Shown: positions 49,988-58,780, counted from the first letter of the stretch. The stretch is 64,000 bases of DNA from UBA940 sp031547885 (GCA_031547885.1 JAVBRO010000005.1:118978-182977), one strand, 5' to 3'. Notes: generated by a model from the letters alone, not told the origin. Numbers and translations are program-made.

Positions 49988-50485
49988 TTACATCGCTATC
50001 GTTAGCCACCCGACCATAAATATTATGAACAGCACATAGAATGAAAGGGATGCGATTATAATTATCCCTGTGACTTTTATCGACCCGTGCAGGTTGCGGA
50101 AAGCTTCGGTCATTGCGGTTTCGTTGTTCGAGGCGATCGCTTCTTTTGTCTTCCGCGAGAAACGGTAAAGATATATCGCGGGAAGCATCTGCACGAAATA
50201 CATTACGAGGATGAATATCATCACCGGCCACATTATGGCTGCATAGACCGGCCCGGCTGCTGCACCGTACATTCCCATATCGTACATCGAGAATCCGGCG
50301 ACCGCCGTGGCTATCATCCAGAAAATTACTGCTGCCATGGCAAGGCCGTAGCATATGAACATGACGATGCTGACGAACTGCCCCCATTTGGCGCTGCTTA
50401 TCAATAGTGATTTATCCTCTTCTCCTAGCCTCATTTCTCTGGGTTCGGGGGCGGTTTCGACGGTGATGTTGTTGTTTTCTTCCAT
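49988..50485 (-). CDS. Four-helix membrane protein (DUF5362-like)
   Basis: 165 residues from the ATG at 50485, chosen because the upstream extension overlaps the small gene at 50512 and reads as shadow. The acidic start (MEENNNITVETAPEPREM) is followed by four membrane segments (about 33-58, 75-100, 135-160 and a shorter one between). The helix FSRKTKEAIASNNETAMTEA between TM3 and TM4, together with LHGSIKVTG, fits DUF5362 proteins of Bacteroidetes. The function is unknown. It is co-transcribed with the 56-residue gene 26 bases upstream. Confidence 0.68.
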   Translation of the reverse strand: MEENNNITVETAPEPREMRLGEEDKSLLISSAKWGQFVSIVMFICYGLAMAAVIFWMIATAVAGFSMYDMGMYGAAAGPVYAAIMWPVMIFILVMYFVQMLPAIYLYRFSRKTKEAIASNNETAMTEAFRNLHGSIKVTGIIIIASLSFYVLFIIFMVGWLTIAM

Positions 50486-50511
50486 AAAAAAATATTTTAA
50501 GAGTTGGTTTT

Positions 50512-50682
50512 TTATTCGGTTTCCGTTTCCGGATCGTCGTACAGGTTGTTCAGCTCTATCTGTATGCTGTCCAACTCTTTGTGATACGCATCCATCCAAT
50601 CCTGAGGTGTGCCGGCCGGTGCGTTTGCAATACGTTCCTGTGCTTGTTCCAGTTCCATCTCGAGCTCTTCTCTTCTTCCCAT
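50512..50682 (-). CDS. Small acidic coiled-coil protein, 56 residues
   Basis: ATG at 50682, TAA at 50512-50514. The product starts MGRREELEMELEQAQERI, continues ANAPAGTPQDWMDAYHKE and ends LDSIQIELNNLYDDPETETE. Two amphipathic helices with Glu/Leu spacing predict a helical hairpin. It is 26 bases before the DUF5362-like gene on the same strand, so the two are probably an operon. No family is recognised. Confidence 0.62.
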   Translation of the reverse strand: MGRREELEMELEQAQERIANAPAGTPQDWMDAYHKELDSIQIELNNLYDDPETETE

Positions 50683-50813
50683 GGTGATTATATCGGTTTA
50701 AAATTAATATTTTTTTAGATATTTACAAAAAAGATACCAAGACATCTGCGGTCGGTTCACCGGGATATTTATCCGTTTCGGAGTAAAAAGTGTGATTAAA
50801 AGTGAGGTTTATC

Positions 50814-50845
50814 CTTGTTTGTTACATGAATAATCCCTAAATTTG
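50814..50845 (+). promoter_or_regulatory. Promoter of the 3-keto-glycoside operon
   Basis: CTTG at 50814-50817, 20 bases, TAAATTTG at 50838-50845. It lies 87 bases before the first ATG (50932). Confidence 0.65.
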
Positions 50846-50931
50846 GCATCGTTATTCCCTCCTCCCCTTATAGCCTGGTTTTTTACGCAAAAACCTAAAC
50901 TGAACATATTAATTATTCTTAAAAATTCTCA

Positions 50932-51807
50932 ATGGACAGAAGAGATTTTCTCAAAAGAGGTGCGTTGGCAATTGCCGGTGCAGTTGTCGGCGGAAGTGTC
51001 ATCTCGGGGTTGGCAGGGAGCGCCGGATGTACGCCCGCCCCTAAGAACAAGCGCATCGGGCTCCAGCTCTATTCGCTCCGCGATGCGATGAAAGAGGATC
51101 CGGAAGGAACCCTGAAGGCGATAGCCGCAATGGGCTATACAGAACTCGAAACGGCTTCCTACGACGGCAGCAAGATCTACGGCTACACTCCGCAGGAATT
51201 CCGCACGTTGGTCGAAGGACTCGGCATGAAGGTCACGAGCTGCCATATCGGCAAAGGCTGGGACCCCGAAAAGGAAGAGGAGATAATGGCATGGTGGAAC
51301 AAGGCTTTCGACGACCACAAGGAACTCGGCTGCAAGTATGTAGTCCAGCCTTCCATCAACCTGGGCGACACGCTCGAATGGACCCTCGCGCTTTGCGGCT
51401 ACTGGAACAAACTGGGCGCCATGGCGAAAGCCAAAGGGCTTACGTTCGGCTACCACAATCACGCCAAGGAATTCGACGTGATAGAGGGAACTGTGAATTA
51501 CGACTACATGCTGCAGAACACCAACGATGACGTGGTCTTCGAGATGGACGTTTACTGGGTGAATGAAGCCGGCAAGAGCCCGGTCGAATACCTCGAAAAG
51601 TATCCCGGCCGTTTCCCTGTGCTCCACATCAAGGACGACTCGATTATCGGCGACAGCGGCAAGCTGGATTTCGAAAAGATATTCAATGCGGCATATGCCC
51701 AGGGTATGAAAGATTTCTTCGTGGAGGTCGAAAGGTACACGCTTCCGGCTGACAGATGCGTGGAAAAGAGTTTCGATTTCCTCAACGCGGCACCTTACGT
51801 AAAATAA
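50932..51807 (+). CDS. Tat-exported sugar isomerase/epimerase-type TIM barrel protein
   Basis: 291 residues. The N-terminus MDRRDFLKRGALAIAGAVVG has a twin-arginine signal and is followed by a cysteine (SAGC) that may be lipidated. The barrel shows RIGLQLYSLRDAM, GYTELETASYDG, LTFGYHNHAKEF, FEMDVYWV, and VLHIKDDS, the metal-binding Glu/Asp/His set of AP-endonuclease-2-type sugar isomerases. In 3-keto-glycoside pathways proteins of this kind act on the keto sugar or its enone. It is the first gene of a three-gene operon. Confidence 0.85.
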   Translation: MDRRDFLKRGALAIAGAVVGGSVISGLAGSAGCTPAPKNKRIGLQLYSLRDAMKEDPEGTLKAIAAMGYTELETASYDGSKIYGYTPQEFRTLVEGLGMKVTSCHIGKGWDPEKEEEIMAWWNKAFDDHKELGCKYVVQPSINLGDTLEWTLALCGYWNKLGAMAKAKGLTFGYHNHAKEFDVIEGTVNYDYMLQNTNDDVVFEMDVYWVNEAGKSPVEYLEKYPGRFPVLHIKDDSIIGDSGKLDFEKIFNAAYAQGMKDFFVEVERYTLPADRCVEKSFDFLNAAPYVK

Positions 51808-51835
51808 TTATAACCTAAAATAAAAACCAACTGAT

Positions 51836-53314
51836 ATGGCAACAAAAATTTCGAGAAGAGACTTTCTGAAAACGGGAGCTATCGGAGTTGCAGGACTTAC
51901 GGTCATGCCCAACAATGTATTCGGAAGCGTCCTGGGACACACTGCTCCTTCCGATATGGTAAACGTGGCAGGCGTCGGTGTCGGCGGACGCGGCGCGGGC
52001 GTGCTTAAAGAGCTCGGCCCGTACTCCAAGATCGTAGCGATGGCGGACACGGACTGGAAATACGCCAAGGGGACGTTCGACCGTTACCCGGACGCTAAAA
52101 CATTCTACGACTACCGCGAGATGTTCGACAAAATGAAAAAGGACATCGACGCTGTCGTGGTTGCTACCGCCGACCACACCCACGCCCTTATCGCTTCGGA
52201 TGCGATGACACTGGGCAAACACGTATATTGTGAAAAACCGCTTACCCACTCCGTATACGAATCGCGCCTGCTGACCAAGTTGGCTGCAAAAACCGGCGTT
52301 GCCACCCAGATGGGCAACCAGGGCTCTTCGGGCGAAGGCGTGAACCTGGTCTGCGACTGGATATGGAACGGCGAGATCGGCGAAGTCACCCGCGTGGACG
52401 CTTTCACCGACCGTCCTATATGGCCGCAGGGCCTGATGCGTCCGGCGACCGTCGATCCGATACCCCAGACCCTCAATTGGGACCTGTTCATCGGTCCGGC
52501 TCCCATGCGTCCGTTCAACCACCTCTACACTCCGTGGAACTGGCGCGGCTGGTGGGATTTCGGTACCGGCGCTCTGGGCGATATGGCATGCCACATCCTG
52601 CACCCGGTATTCAAGGGTCTCAAACTCGGTTATCCGACCAAGGCCCAGGGCAGTTCCACTCCGCTTCTTACGGAATGCGCTCCCAATGCCGAAATGGTCA
52701 AACTGACCTTCCCCGACCGCGGTTCCTACGAAATGGTGAACCTGCCGGAAGTTGAAGTTACGTGGTACGACGGCGGTCTGACCCCTCCGCGTCCCGAAGG
52801 ACTTCCCAACGGCATCAACCTCAATAACGGCGGCGGCGGCGCCATTTTCTACGGTACCAAGGACACGCTTATCTGCGGCTGCTACGGCAGGGAACCCTGG
52901 CTGCTTTCGGGCCGCGTACCCAATGCTCCGCAGCGCACCCGCCGCGTACCCAACAACGCTCACGGCGAAGACTTCATCCGCGCCTGCAAGGAGAGCAAGA
53001 AGAACCGTGTACAGACCGCTTCCAACTTCTCGGAAGCAGGCCCGTTCAACGAAATGGTCGTTATGGGTGTTCTCGCAGTCCGTCTGCAGGCGCTCAACAA
53101 GATCCTCGAATGGGACGGTCAGAACATGCGCTTCACCAACATCGGCCCGGAAGAGCAGCTTCGCATTATGATCGAGGACGGCTTCAGCATCAAGGACGGG
53201 CACCCCACTTTCAACAAGGTGTGGACCGATCCGATCAATGCGCAGGAATTCGCATCAGAACTCATCAAGCACAACTACCGCGAAGGCTGGAAGTTGGTGG
53301 ATATGCCTAAGTAA
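51836..53314 (+). CDS. Tat-exported Gfo/Idh/MocA-family oxidoreductase
   Basis: 492 residues with a Tat signal (KISRRDFLKTGAIGVAGL). The NAD(P)-binding motif VNVAGVGVGGRGAG follows, then the family block AVVVATADHTHALIASDAMT, GKHVYCEKPLTHS, and ATQMGNQGSSGEGVNLVCDW. The EKP lysine is the usual catalytic residue. Secreted Gfo/Idh/MocA enzymes of this subtype oxidise C3 of glycosides to give 3-keto sugars, which destabilises the glycosidic bond. The gene stands 28 bases after the isomerase and 22 bases before the DUF1080 gene. Confidence 0.88.
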   Translation: MATKISRRDFLKTGAIGVAGLTVMPNNVFGSVLGHTAPSDMVNVAGVGVGGRGAGVLKELGPYSKIVAMADTDWKYAKGTFDRYPDAKTFYDYREMFDKMKKDIDAVVVATADHTHALIASDAMTLGKHVYCEKPLTHSVYESRLLTKLAAKTGVATQMGNQGSSGEGVNLVCDWIWNGEIGEVTRVDAFTDRPIWPQGLMRPATVDPIPQTLNWDLFIGPAPMRPFNHLYTPWNWRGWWDFGTGALGDMACHILHPVFKGLKLGYPTKAQGSSTPLLTECAPNAEMVKLTFPDRGSYEMVNLPEVEVTWYDGGLTPPRPEGLPNGINLNNGGGGAIFYGTKDTLICGCYGREPWLLSGRVPNAPQRTRRVPNNAHGEDFIRACKESKKNRVQTASNFSEAGPFNEMVVMGVLAVRLQALNKILEWDGQNMRFTNIGPEEQLRIMIEDGFSIKDGHPTFNKVWTDPINAQEFASELIKHNYREGWKLVDMPK

Positions 53315-53336
53315 TGAAACCTTAATAATAACGAAA

Positions 53337-54155
53337 ATGAAAGTAAGAATCATCGTAACAGGATTGGCTATGGCCGCTGTTCTGGCTTCGTGCTGCGGCA
53401 GGAATGCCAGTAAGAAAGCTGCCAAAGATGCTGAAAAAGCCGAAAAGGAAGCTGTCGTTGAAGAAGCGAAGAATGTGGTTACCATATTCGACGGCAAAAC
53501 TTTTGACGGATGGCGCGGCTACAATCGCCAGGATATGCCCGGCAAATGGACCATCGAGGACGGCTGCATCAAGATCAACGGCGGTGGCACCGGTGAAGGC
53601 CAGAGCAAGGACGGCGGCGATATCATCTATGCCACCCCGTTCACCAATTTCAAGCTTACCTTTGAATGGAAGGTGTCGGAAGGCGCCAACTCGGGCGTTT
53701 TCTTCTACGCCAAGGAGATTCCCGGCCAGCCGATCTACATTTCGGCTCCCGAGTACCAGATCCTCGACAATGCGAACCATCCCGATGCCAAACTCGGCAA
53801 GGACGGCAACCGCATGTCGGCGTCCCTTTACGATATGCTTCCCGCCAAACCGCAGAACGCCAAACCGTTCGGCGAATGGAACACAGGCGGCATCATGGTT
53901 TACAAAGGCACGGTCGTACACTACCAGAACGAAGAGGCTGTGGTTGAATACCACCTGTGGACCCCGGAATGGACCGCTTTGGTCAATGCCGGCAAATTTG
54001 CCGAAGGCAATCCCCACTGGCCGGATTCCTTCACGCTTCTTACTTCGCAGTTGGGTAAGGACGCCGAAGGCAACCTCGTAGGCGGCTACATCGGCCTGCA
54101 GGATCATGGCGACAACGTCTGGTTCCGCAATATCAAGGTAGAGATCATGGAATAA
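53337..54155 (+). CDS. DUF1080 3-keto-disaccharide hydrolase/lyase-like lipoprotein
   Basis: 272 residues from the ATG at 53337, which gives a lipoprotein signal (LASC near 20). A Lys/Glu/Ala-rich linker precedes the DUF1080 jelly roll: VVTIFDGKTFDGWRGYN, WTIEDGCIKINGGGTGEG, FKLTFEWKVSEGANSGVFFY, and YEYQILDNANHPDAK-type (here SAPEYQILDNANH). DUF1080 proteins cleave 3-keto-glycosides made by the oxidoreductase encoded just upstream. A strong terminator follows. Confidence 0.87.
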   Translation: MKVRIIVTGLAMAAVLASCCGRNASKKAAKDAEKAEKEAVVEEAKNVVTIFDGKTFDGWRGYNRQDMPGKWTIEDGCIKINGGGTGEGQSKDGGDIIYATPFTNFKLTFEWKVSEGANSGVFFYAKEIPGQPIYISAPEYQILDNANHPDAKLGKDGNRMSASLYDMLPAKPQNAKPFGEWNTGGIMVYKGTVVHYQNEEAVVEYHLWTPEWTALVNAGKFAEGNPHWPDSFTLLTSQLGKDAEGNLVGGYIGLQDHGDNVWFRNIKVEIME

Positions 54156-54179
54156 ACGTTCCGGATCGTAATGAAAAAA

Positions 54180-54207
54180 CGCATGCGGCAACCGTATGCG
54201 TTTTTTT
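54180..54207 (+). terminator. Terminator of 3-keto-glycoside operon
   Basis: The 9-bp stem CGCATGCGG / CCGTATGCG with loop CAA is followed by seven T residues and preceded by A residues. Confidence 0.92.
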
Positions 54208-54247
54208 CATATCTTTAGCGTCGAATCTACCTAACCTGAGACTGAAT

Positions 54248-55990
54248 ATGAAAAGAAATTTTTTGAATCCGGCGCTCTTTGCGTTTGCTTTTGTGTTTGC
54301 GCTTGCCGGCTGCGGCAAAAAGGGCGGCGGCGTAGTCTATCTGAAGGAGTATCTGACCGACGGGTCTCCGATTGAAACGACGTTCGCTTTCCGCAACGCC
54401 GTGGAAGAGTGCCGTGCGACCAAAGCATCCCGCCTTGTCATTCCGGAAGGCACTTACCACCTCTCCCCCGATCTTGCTTTTGAGAAATATCATTACAGCA
54501 GCAACAATACCGCCGAGTTGAAGCGTGTGGTATTCGACCTGAGCGGACTTGAAGATTTCACGGTCGAAGGCAACGGCGCCCAACTGCTTTTCGACGGTTT
54601 CGTGGCTCCGTTCTTTATAGATTCGTGCCGCAATGTGACTGTAAAGGACCTTTCGATAGATTACGTCCGTACTTTCTATTCGGAGGGCGTTATCACGGCT
54701 GTCGGCGACGGCTGGATGGACCTGCGTTTCCCGGCCGATTATATCTGGAAAATATCGGAGGACGGCATCCTCTATTTTTACGATAAGAACGGCGTGAACT
54801 ACCCTTACAAGCATCTTCTGGAGTGGGATTCGGAAAGGCGCGAGCCTGCGTTCATGGCTGCGGACTACTGGCTGCGGGAATACACGATCCACGCCGAAGA
54901 TAGGCCCGACGGCACCGTCAGGATATTCAAAAAAGGGCTGACCGGAACTGTAGGCAACGTTATGATGCTGGGGCCTGCCAACCGCATATGCAGTGCATTC
55001 TCGATAGCCGACAGCGAAGGTGTCTCCATCAGGGATGTGAATATCTATCATTGCGGGGGCATGGGCGTTGTAGCCGAACGCAGCCGCGATATCGAGCTGG
55101 AGCGCGTGAATGTGGTCGTTCCGCCCGGGTCGGGCCGGATGATAAGCATCACTGCCGACGCCACCCATTTTTCACACTGCGGGGGTTATATCCGCATGCT
55201 GGAGTGCAGGTTCTTTAATCAGATAGACGACGCCACGAATATACACGGGATGTATGCGGAGATAAAACACATCGACGGCGACAGGATGAGGGTCTACTAT
55301 ACGCATGACCAGCAGTGGGGATACGGTTTCTTCAAGCCGGGTATGACGGTCGAGCTGGTGCGCAAGGGGAGCCTCGTAACATATGCCAAAGCCGTTGTCA
55401 GGGATGTCCGCTTCCTCAACAAAGAGTGGCTCGAACTTACCTTCACGGAGCCTGTTCCCGCGGATGCGGTCATAAACGACGTCATTACAGAAGCGGACAA
55501 TTATGCCGAAGTGTTGATAAAAGGGTGCCGCATGGGAAATAACCGCGCACGCGGGCTGCTGCTCGGCTCACGCGCACATACGGTCATCGAAGAGAACTAT
55601 TTCCATATTCCCGGCTCGGCGATCTATTTCGAAGGAGACAGTTTTTACTGGTTCGAACAGGCCGGAGTGCGCGACGTGGTGATCCGCAACAATGTTTTCG
55701 ACCACTGCAATTACGGCTATTACCGCTGGGGCGACGCCTGCATATCGGTCGGCTCGGGACCCATGAAAGAGAGGCTCGAAAGCCTTTATAACCGCAATAT
55801 CATGATAGAAGAGAACACCTTCCTTATATCCGATCCCCGAATACTGTACCTTTACAGCGTGGACGGGTGCGTATTCCGCAACAACACGATCGAGAAGGAT
55901 GACAAGTATCCCTACACGCTCAAAGAGACGCGCCCGTTCGTGGTCGAGGATTCTGTCAATATCGACATAGAAGGCTATAACCCTTCGTAA
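54248..55990 (+). CDS. GH110-type exo-alpha-1,3-galactosidase lipoprotein
   Basis: 580 residues with lipobox LAGC near 21. It is a right-handed parallel beta-helix with the GH110 marks: DVNIYHCGGMGVVAERSRDI, VNVVVPPGSGRMISITADAT, HFSHCGGYIRMLECRFFNQI, DDATNIHGMYAEI, and GLLLGSRAHTVIEENYF. Family knowledge: GH110 enzymes remove terminal alpha-1,3-galactose, and one subfamily is specific for the branched blood-group B structure. The acidic DDAT site lies in the predicted active-site cleft. It stands alone after the 3-keto-glycoside operon; TATCTTTA at 54210-54217 may be its -7 box. Confidence 0.87.
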   Translation: MKRNFLNPALFAFAFVFALAGCGKKGGGVVYLKEYLTDGSPIETTFAFRNAVEECRATKASRLVIPEGTYHLSPDLAFEKYHYSSNNTAELKRVVFDLSGLEDFTVEGNGAQLLFDGFVAPFFIDSCRNVTVKDLSIDYVRTFYSEGVITAVGDGWMDLRFPADYIWKISEDGILYFYDKNGVNYPYKHLLEWDSERREPAFMAADYWLREYTIHAEDRPDGTVRIFKKGLTGTVGNVMMLGPANRICSAFSIADSEGVSIRDVNIYHCGGMGVVAERSRDIELERVNVVVPPGSGRMISITADATHFSHCGGYIRMLECRFFNQIDDATNIHGMYAEIKHIDGDRMRVYYTHDQQWGYGFFKPGMTVELVRKGSLVTYAKAVVRDVRFLNKEWLELTFTEPVPADAVINDVITEADNYAEVLIKGCRMGNNRARGLLLGSRAHTVIEENYFHIPGSAIYFEGDSFYWFEQAGVRDVVIRNNVFDHCNYGYYRWGDACISVGSGPMKERLESLYNRNIMIEENTFLISDPRILYLYSVDGCVFRNNTIEKDDKYPYTLKETRPFVVEDSVNIDIEGYNPS

Positions 55991-56014
55991 GATTTTGATG
56001 CTTATCAATATATG

Positions 56015-56046
56015 ACAGGGATGCTTTGACGCTTCCCTGTTTTTTT
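56015..56046 (+). terminator. Terminator of GH110 gene
   Basis: The stem ACAGGGA / TCCCTGT, with inner pairing GC/GC, is followed by six further T residues. Confidence 0.85.
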
Positions 56047-56099
56047 GGCCCTGCCTGTTGGGATACCGACTATTTTGCTTAAATTAGAGGAGAAAAACA

Positions 56100-56819
56100 A
56101 TGCCTGCCATGGATATAAAAACCTTCATCGATAATTTCCGGGAAGCTTTCGGCGAGGCGGCCGGACTTCCCGTTGTTTTCTGGTACTCGGCCGACTGCCC
56201 GTACCCGACTGAGAAGATAGGCGGATGCTTTTTTAAGGCGTTCGACGGAATTAGGGCCGGAACTCCGGCCAGCCTCGGCGTCGAAACGATAGGGTGCGGT
56301 GGCGGGAAACTCTACACCGGATTTTCGGATATGCCTCCGCACGTCCCGGGCTTTGTTTCCGGCAAGGAGCGCTATGTGAAGACTCCCGAAATGGTGGTCG
56401 ATTACATCGAAAGGCTGCAGATGCCGCGCATGGACGGCCAGTACCTCAATTTCGCGCGTGTCGACCAGATCGATACGTTCGACGGCAAAGAGGGGATTAT
56501 CTTTATCGCGACGCCCGACGTGCTTTCCGGCCTCATGACCTGGGTTTTTTACGACGGCGAAGAGGTGGCGACGCCTTTCGGTTCGGGATGTTCGGTGATG
56601 GTTTCGCAGCCGCTCGTCGAGAACCGACGCGGCGGCCGACGCTGTTTCCTGGGACTGTTCGACCCGTCGGTAAGGCCCTGGTTTGCGGCGAACGAACTTG
56701 GTTTCGCGATCCCGATGTCGCGGTTCGGCGAGATGCTCGGCACGATGCGCGAAAGCTGCCTGTATGATACCCATGCGTGGAGTAAAATTCGAGGGCGGAT
56801 CAACGAGGCCGGAATTTAA
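56100..56819 (+). CDS. DUF169 family protein
   Basis: 239 residues, cytoplasmic. The pattern fits DUF169 (COG2043): a short helix, AGLPVVFWYSADCPYP, then GCFFKAFDGIRAGTPASLGV, GCGGGKLYTGFSD, and the closing SGCSVMVSQPLVENRRGGRR with FLGLFDPSVRPWFA. Several conserved cysteines lie in the first 80 residues. The biochemical role of the family is not established. ATG at 56109 is an alternative start. Confidence 0.82.
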   Translation: MPAMDIKTFIDNFREAFGEAAGLPVVFWYSADCPYPTEKIGGCFFKAFDGIRAGTPASLGVETIGCGGGKLYTGFSDMPPHVPGFVSGKERYVKTPEMVVDYIERLQMPRMDGQYLNFARVDQIDTFDGKEGIIFIATPDVLSGLMTWVFYDGEEVATPFGSGCSVMVSQPLVENRRGGRRCFLGLFDPSVRPWFAANELGFAIPMSRFGEMLGTMRESCLYDTHAWSKIRGRINEAGI

Positions 56820-56820
56820 C

Positions 56821-56900
56821 TGTCATCCCGAGCGAGTGCGATGTGATAAGCTGGCAATAGGCAAAACGATCTATCGCGCGACGAGGGATCTACCTTATAA
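56821..56900. repeat. Short interspersed repeat, copy 1
   Basis: It begins TGTCATCCCGAGCGAGTGCG and ends CGACGAGGGATCTACC, about 75-80 bases. Related copies lie at 59441-59600 (two, head to head) and 60780-60818. It fills the gap between the DUF169 gene and dinB. Confidence 0.75.
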
Positions 56901-56903
56901 TAA

Positions 56904-57992
56904 TCAGGGCTGATCGGCGCCGGGATGATTAAAATCGAATTCGAGTTGGTAGGAGCCCGGCGTTTCGATCTCGTCGATGTTGCCGATAGACAGACCGAGC
57001 AGGCGGACGCCCTTTCGCGAAATATCAATGCCCAGCAATAGTTGGTGGGCGATCTCCCAGAAGGTGCTGAAATCGTCGACGAAGCCGCCGGGGGTGCGGC
57101 TGCGCGTTATCTGCTCGAAATCCCCGTACTTGACCTTTAGCGTGACGGTTCGCCCCAGGAACTGCTTGTCGGTGACCCTGCGCCACACTTTTTCGGCTAT
57201 CTCGCGCAACTGGCCCGCCATCTCTTCTATGCTGTCGAGGTCGGTCATGAAAGTGTTCTCGGCACCGATCGACTTACGGATGCGGTGGGGATGCACCTCG
57301 CGTTCGTCGCGTCCCCATGCGTTGTTATAATATATGTGTCCCGCCTTTCCGAAAAGTTTCACGAGGTTCTCCTCGCCGAAGCGGCGCAGGTCCTCGCCCG
57401 TGCGGATGCCGTAGCGGTGCATTTTGTCAGCGGTGACCTTGCCGACACCGAAAAAATCTTCCACTTTCAGTTTTCCGGCAAACTCTTCGGCCTGCGCGTC
57501 CGTTATGATGAAAAGCCCGTCCGGCTTGTCGTAGTCCGAGGCGACTTTCGCGAGGAATTTATTGACCGACACCCCCGCCGAAGCAGTCAGCCCGGTGGCC
57601 TCGCGGATGCGCTTCCGGATCTCCCGCGCGATGATCGTGGCCGACGGCATATTGATATGGTTCTGCGTCACGTCGAGGTACGCTTCGTCGAGCGACAGCG
57701 GCTCCACCAGTTCGGTGTAGTCGAGAAAAATGTCCATAATCTGCTGCGAAACCGAGCGGTAGACCTCGAAACGCCCCGGAACGAAGATGAGTCCCGGACA
57801 GCGCGACAGCGCGATCTTCGACGCCATGGCCGAGCGGACACCCCAACGGCGCGCTTCGTAGCTTGCGGCGGCCACGACCCCGCGTTCGCCCGAATACCCC
57901 ACGGCGAGCGGCTTCCCCCGGAATTCGGGATTGTCCCTCTGCTCGATCGAGGCATAGAAGGCGTCCATGTCTATATGTATGATCTTCCGCAT
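56904..57992 (-). CDS. dinB: DNA polymerase IV (Y-family)
   Basis: 362 residues from the ATG at 57992 (MRKIIHIDMDAFYASIEQRD); a longer frame upstream is not conserved. The catalytic acids are in HIDMDAFYASIE and PLSLDEAYLDVT, followed by the YDKPDGLFII strand and the helix-hairpin-helix FFGVGKVTADKMHRYGI. It ends QLEFDFN, a plausible beta-clamp-binding QLxF-type motif. It carries out error-prone translesion synthesis. The interspersed repeat adjoins its 3' end. Confidence 0.96.
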   Translation of the reverse strand: MRKIIHIDMDAFYASIEQRDNPEFRGKPLAVGYSGERGVVAAASYEARRWGVRSAMASKIALSRCPGLIFVPGRFEVYRSVSQQIMDIFLDYTELVEPLSLDEAYLDVTQNHINMPSATIIAREIRKRIREATGLTASAGVSVNKFLAKVASDYDKPDGLFIITDAQAEEFAGKLKVEDFFGVGKVTADKMHRYGIRTGEDLRRFGEENLVKLFGKAGHIYYNNAWGRDEREVHPHRIRKSIGAENTFMTDLDSIEEMAGQLREIAEKVWRRVTDKQFLGRTVTLKVKYGDFEQITRSRTPGGFVDDFSTFWEIAHQLLLGIDISRKGVRLLGLSIGNIDEIETPGSYQLEFDFNHPGADQP

Positions 57993-58023
57993 GCCGCAAG
58001 TTAGTGAATTGAAAATTGATAAT

Positions 58024-58136
58024 AATTCGTAATTCGTAATTTTTAATTCGTAATTGAAGAGCAGTCGCTCTGAAAACAGCGATCCCCCTGCCAAAGACGG
58101 GGGGATCACCGGTCTGTCCGGTTGTATTATCCGGAC
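58024..58136. repeat. Tandem ATTCGTAA repeats and two hairpins
   Basis: Four near-copies of ATTCGTAA run from 58024 to 58055. They are followed by a GATCCCCC / GGGGGATC hairpin (58081-58107) and a CCGG-rich one (58109-58139). There is no gene here. It lies between dinB and the small gene at 58170. Confidence 0.6.
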
Positions 58137-58169
58137 CGGGGGGAGGGTTTGGAAACTTAAAAAAGTTCC

Positions 58170-58343
58170 TTACTTTTTCGCGCCTTTCTCTTCCTTTTTG
58201 ACGCTCGATTTGAAAGCGGCTTTCACCTCTTCGGCTTTCTTTGTGTGGTCGGCTTTGGTGTAGCCTTCGACTTCGTCGACAAGTTCTTTCACTTCATTTT
58301 CGAAGTCAGCTTCGCAGCTGCAGCATGTCGGATTTTTTTTCAT
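58170..58343 (-). CDS. Small Cys-cluster protein, 57 residues
   Basis: ATG at 58343, TAA at 58170-58172. The product starts MKKNPTCCSCEADFENEVKE, continues LVDEVEGYTKADHTKKAEEV and ends KAAFKSSVKKEEKGAKK. The CCSC cluster at residues 7-10 could bind a metal, and the rest is a charged helix. It is divergent from the zinc-ribbon gene at 58457. No family is recognised. Confidence 0.6.
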   Translation of the reverse strand: MKKNPTCCSCEADFENEVKELVDEVEGYTKADHTKKAEEVKAAFKSSVKKEEKGAKK

Positions 58344-58456
58344 GGCTGTGTGTATTAAAAGTTAAATTTTAAATTCGTATCTTTCGTTTTTGTGAAGGAA
58401 ATAATTCGCAAAGAGCATACCAAACGAAGTTACGCGATCTTTTAAAGATAACCGTT

Positions 58457-58753
58457 ATGGAATCGATCTTTTATTGCCAGAGCTGCGGAATGCCGCTCAC
58501 AAAGCCCGAAGAACACGGGACTGAAAAGGACGGGAGCCTCAATCCCGAATACTGCATTTACTGTTACAAGGATGGCGAATTCGCCCAGAAAGAGATGTCG
58601 ATGGAGGATATGATCGACCATTGCATGAAATTCCTCGGTGAGTTCAACAAAGACAGCGGCACTAAATTCTCGCCCGAGCAGGCCCGCGCCGAAATGCGCA
58701 AATATTTCCCCCACCTGAAAAGGTGGGCCGGAACGCCGGCAGCGAAAAAATAA
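58457..58753 (+). CDS. Putative zinc-ribbon protein
   Basis: 98 residues. FYCQSCGMPLTKPEEHGTE followed by EYCIYCYKDGEFAQ gives two CxxC pairs that should bind one zinc ion. The remainder is helical and ends FPHLKRWAGTPAAKK. It matches the family of small zinc-ribbon proteins with a helical tail found in many bacteria. The function is unknown. Confidence 0.85.
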   Translation: MESIFYCQSCGMPLTKPEEHGTEKDGSLNPEYCIYCYKDGEFAQKEMSMEDMIDHCMKFLGEFNKDSGTKFSPEQARAEMRKYFPHLKRWAGTPAAKK

Positions 58754-58756
58754 CAT

Positions 58757-58780
58757 AAAACGCTCCTTTGGGAGCGTTTT
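58757..58780. terminator. Bidirectional terminator
   Basis: AAAACGCTCC / GGGAGCGTTTT between convergent genes, with A and T runs on either side. Confidence 0.88.
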
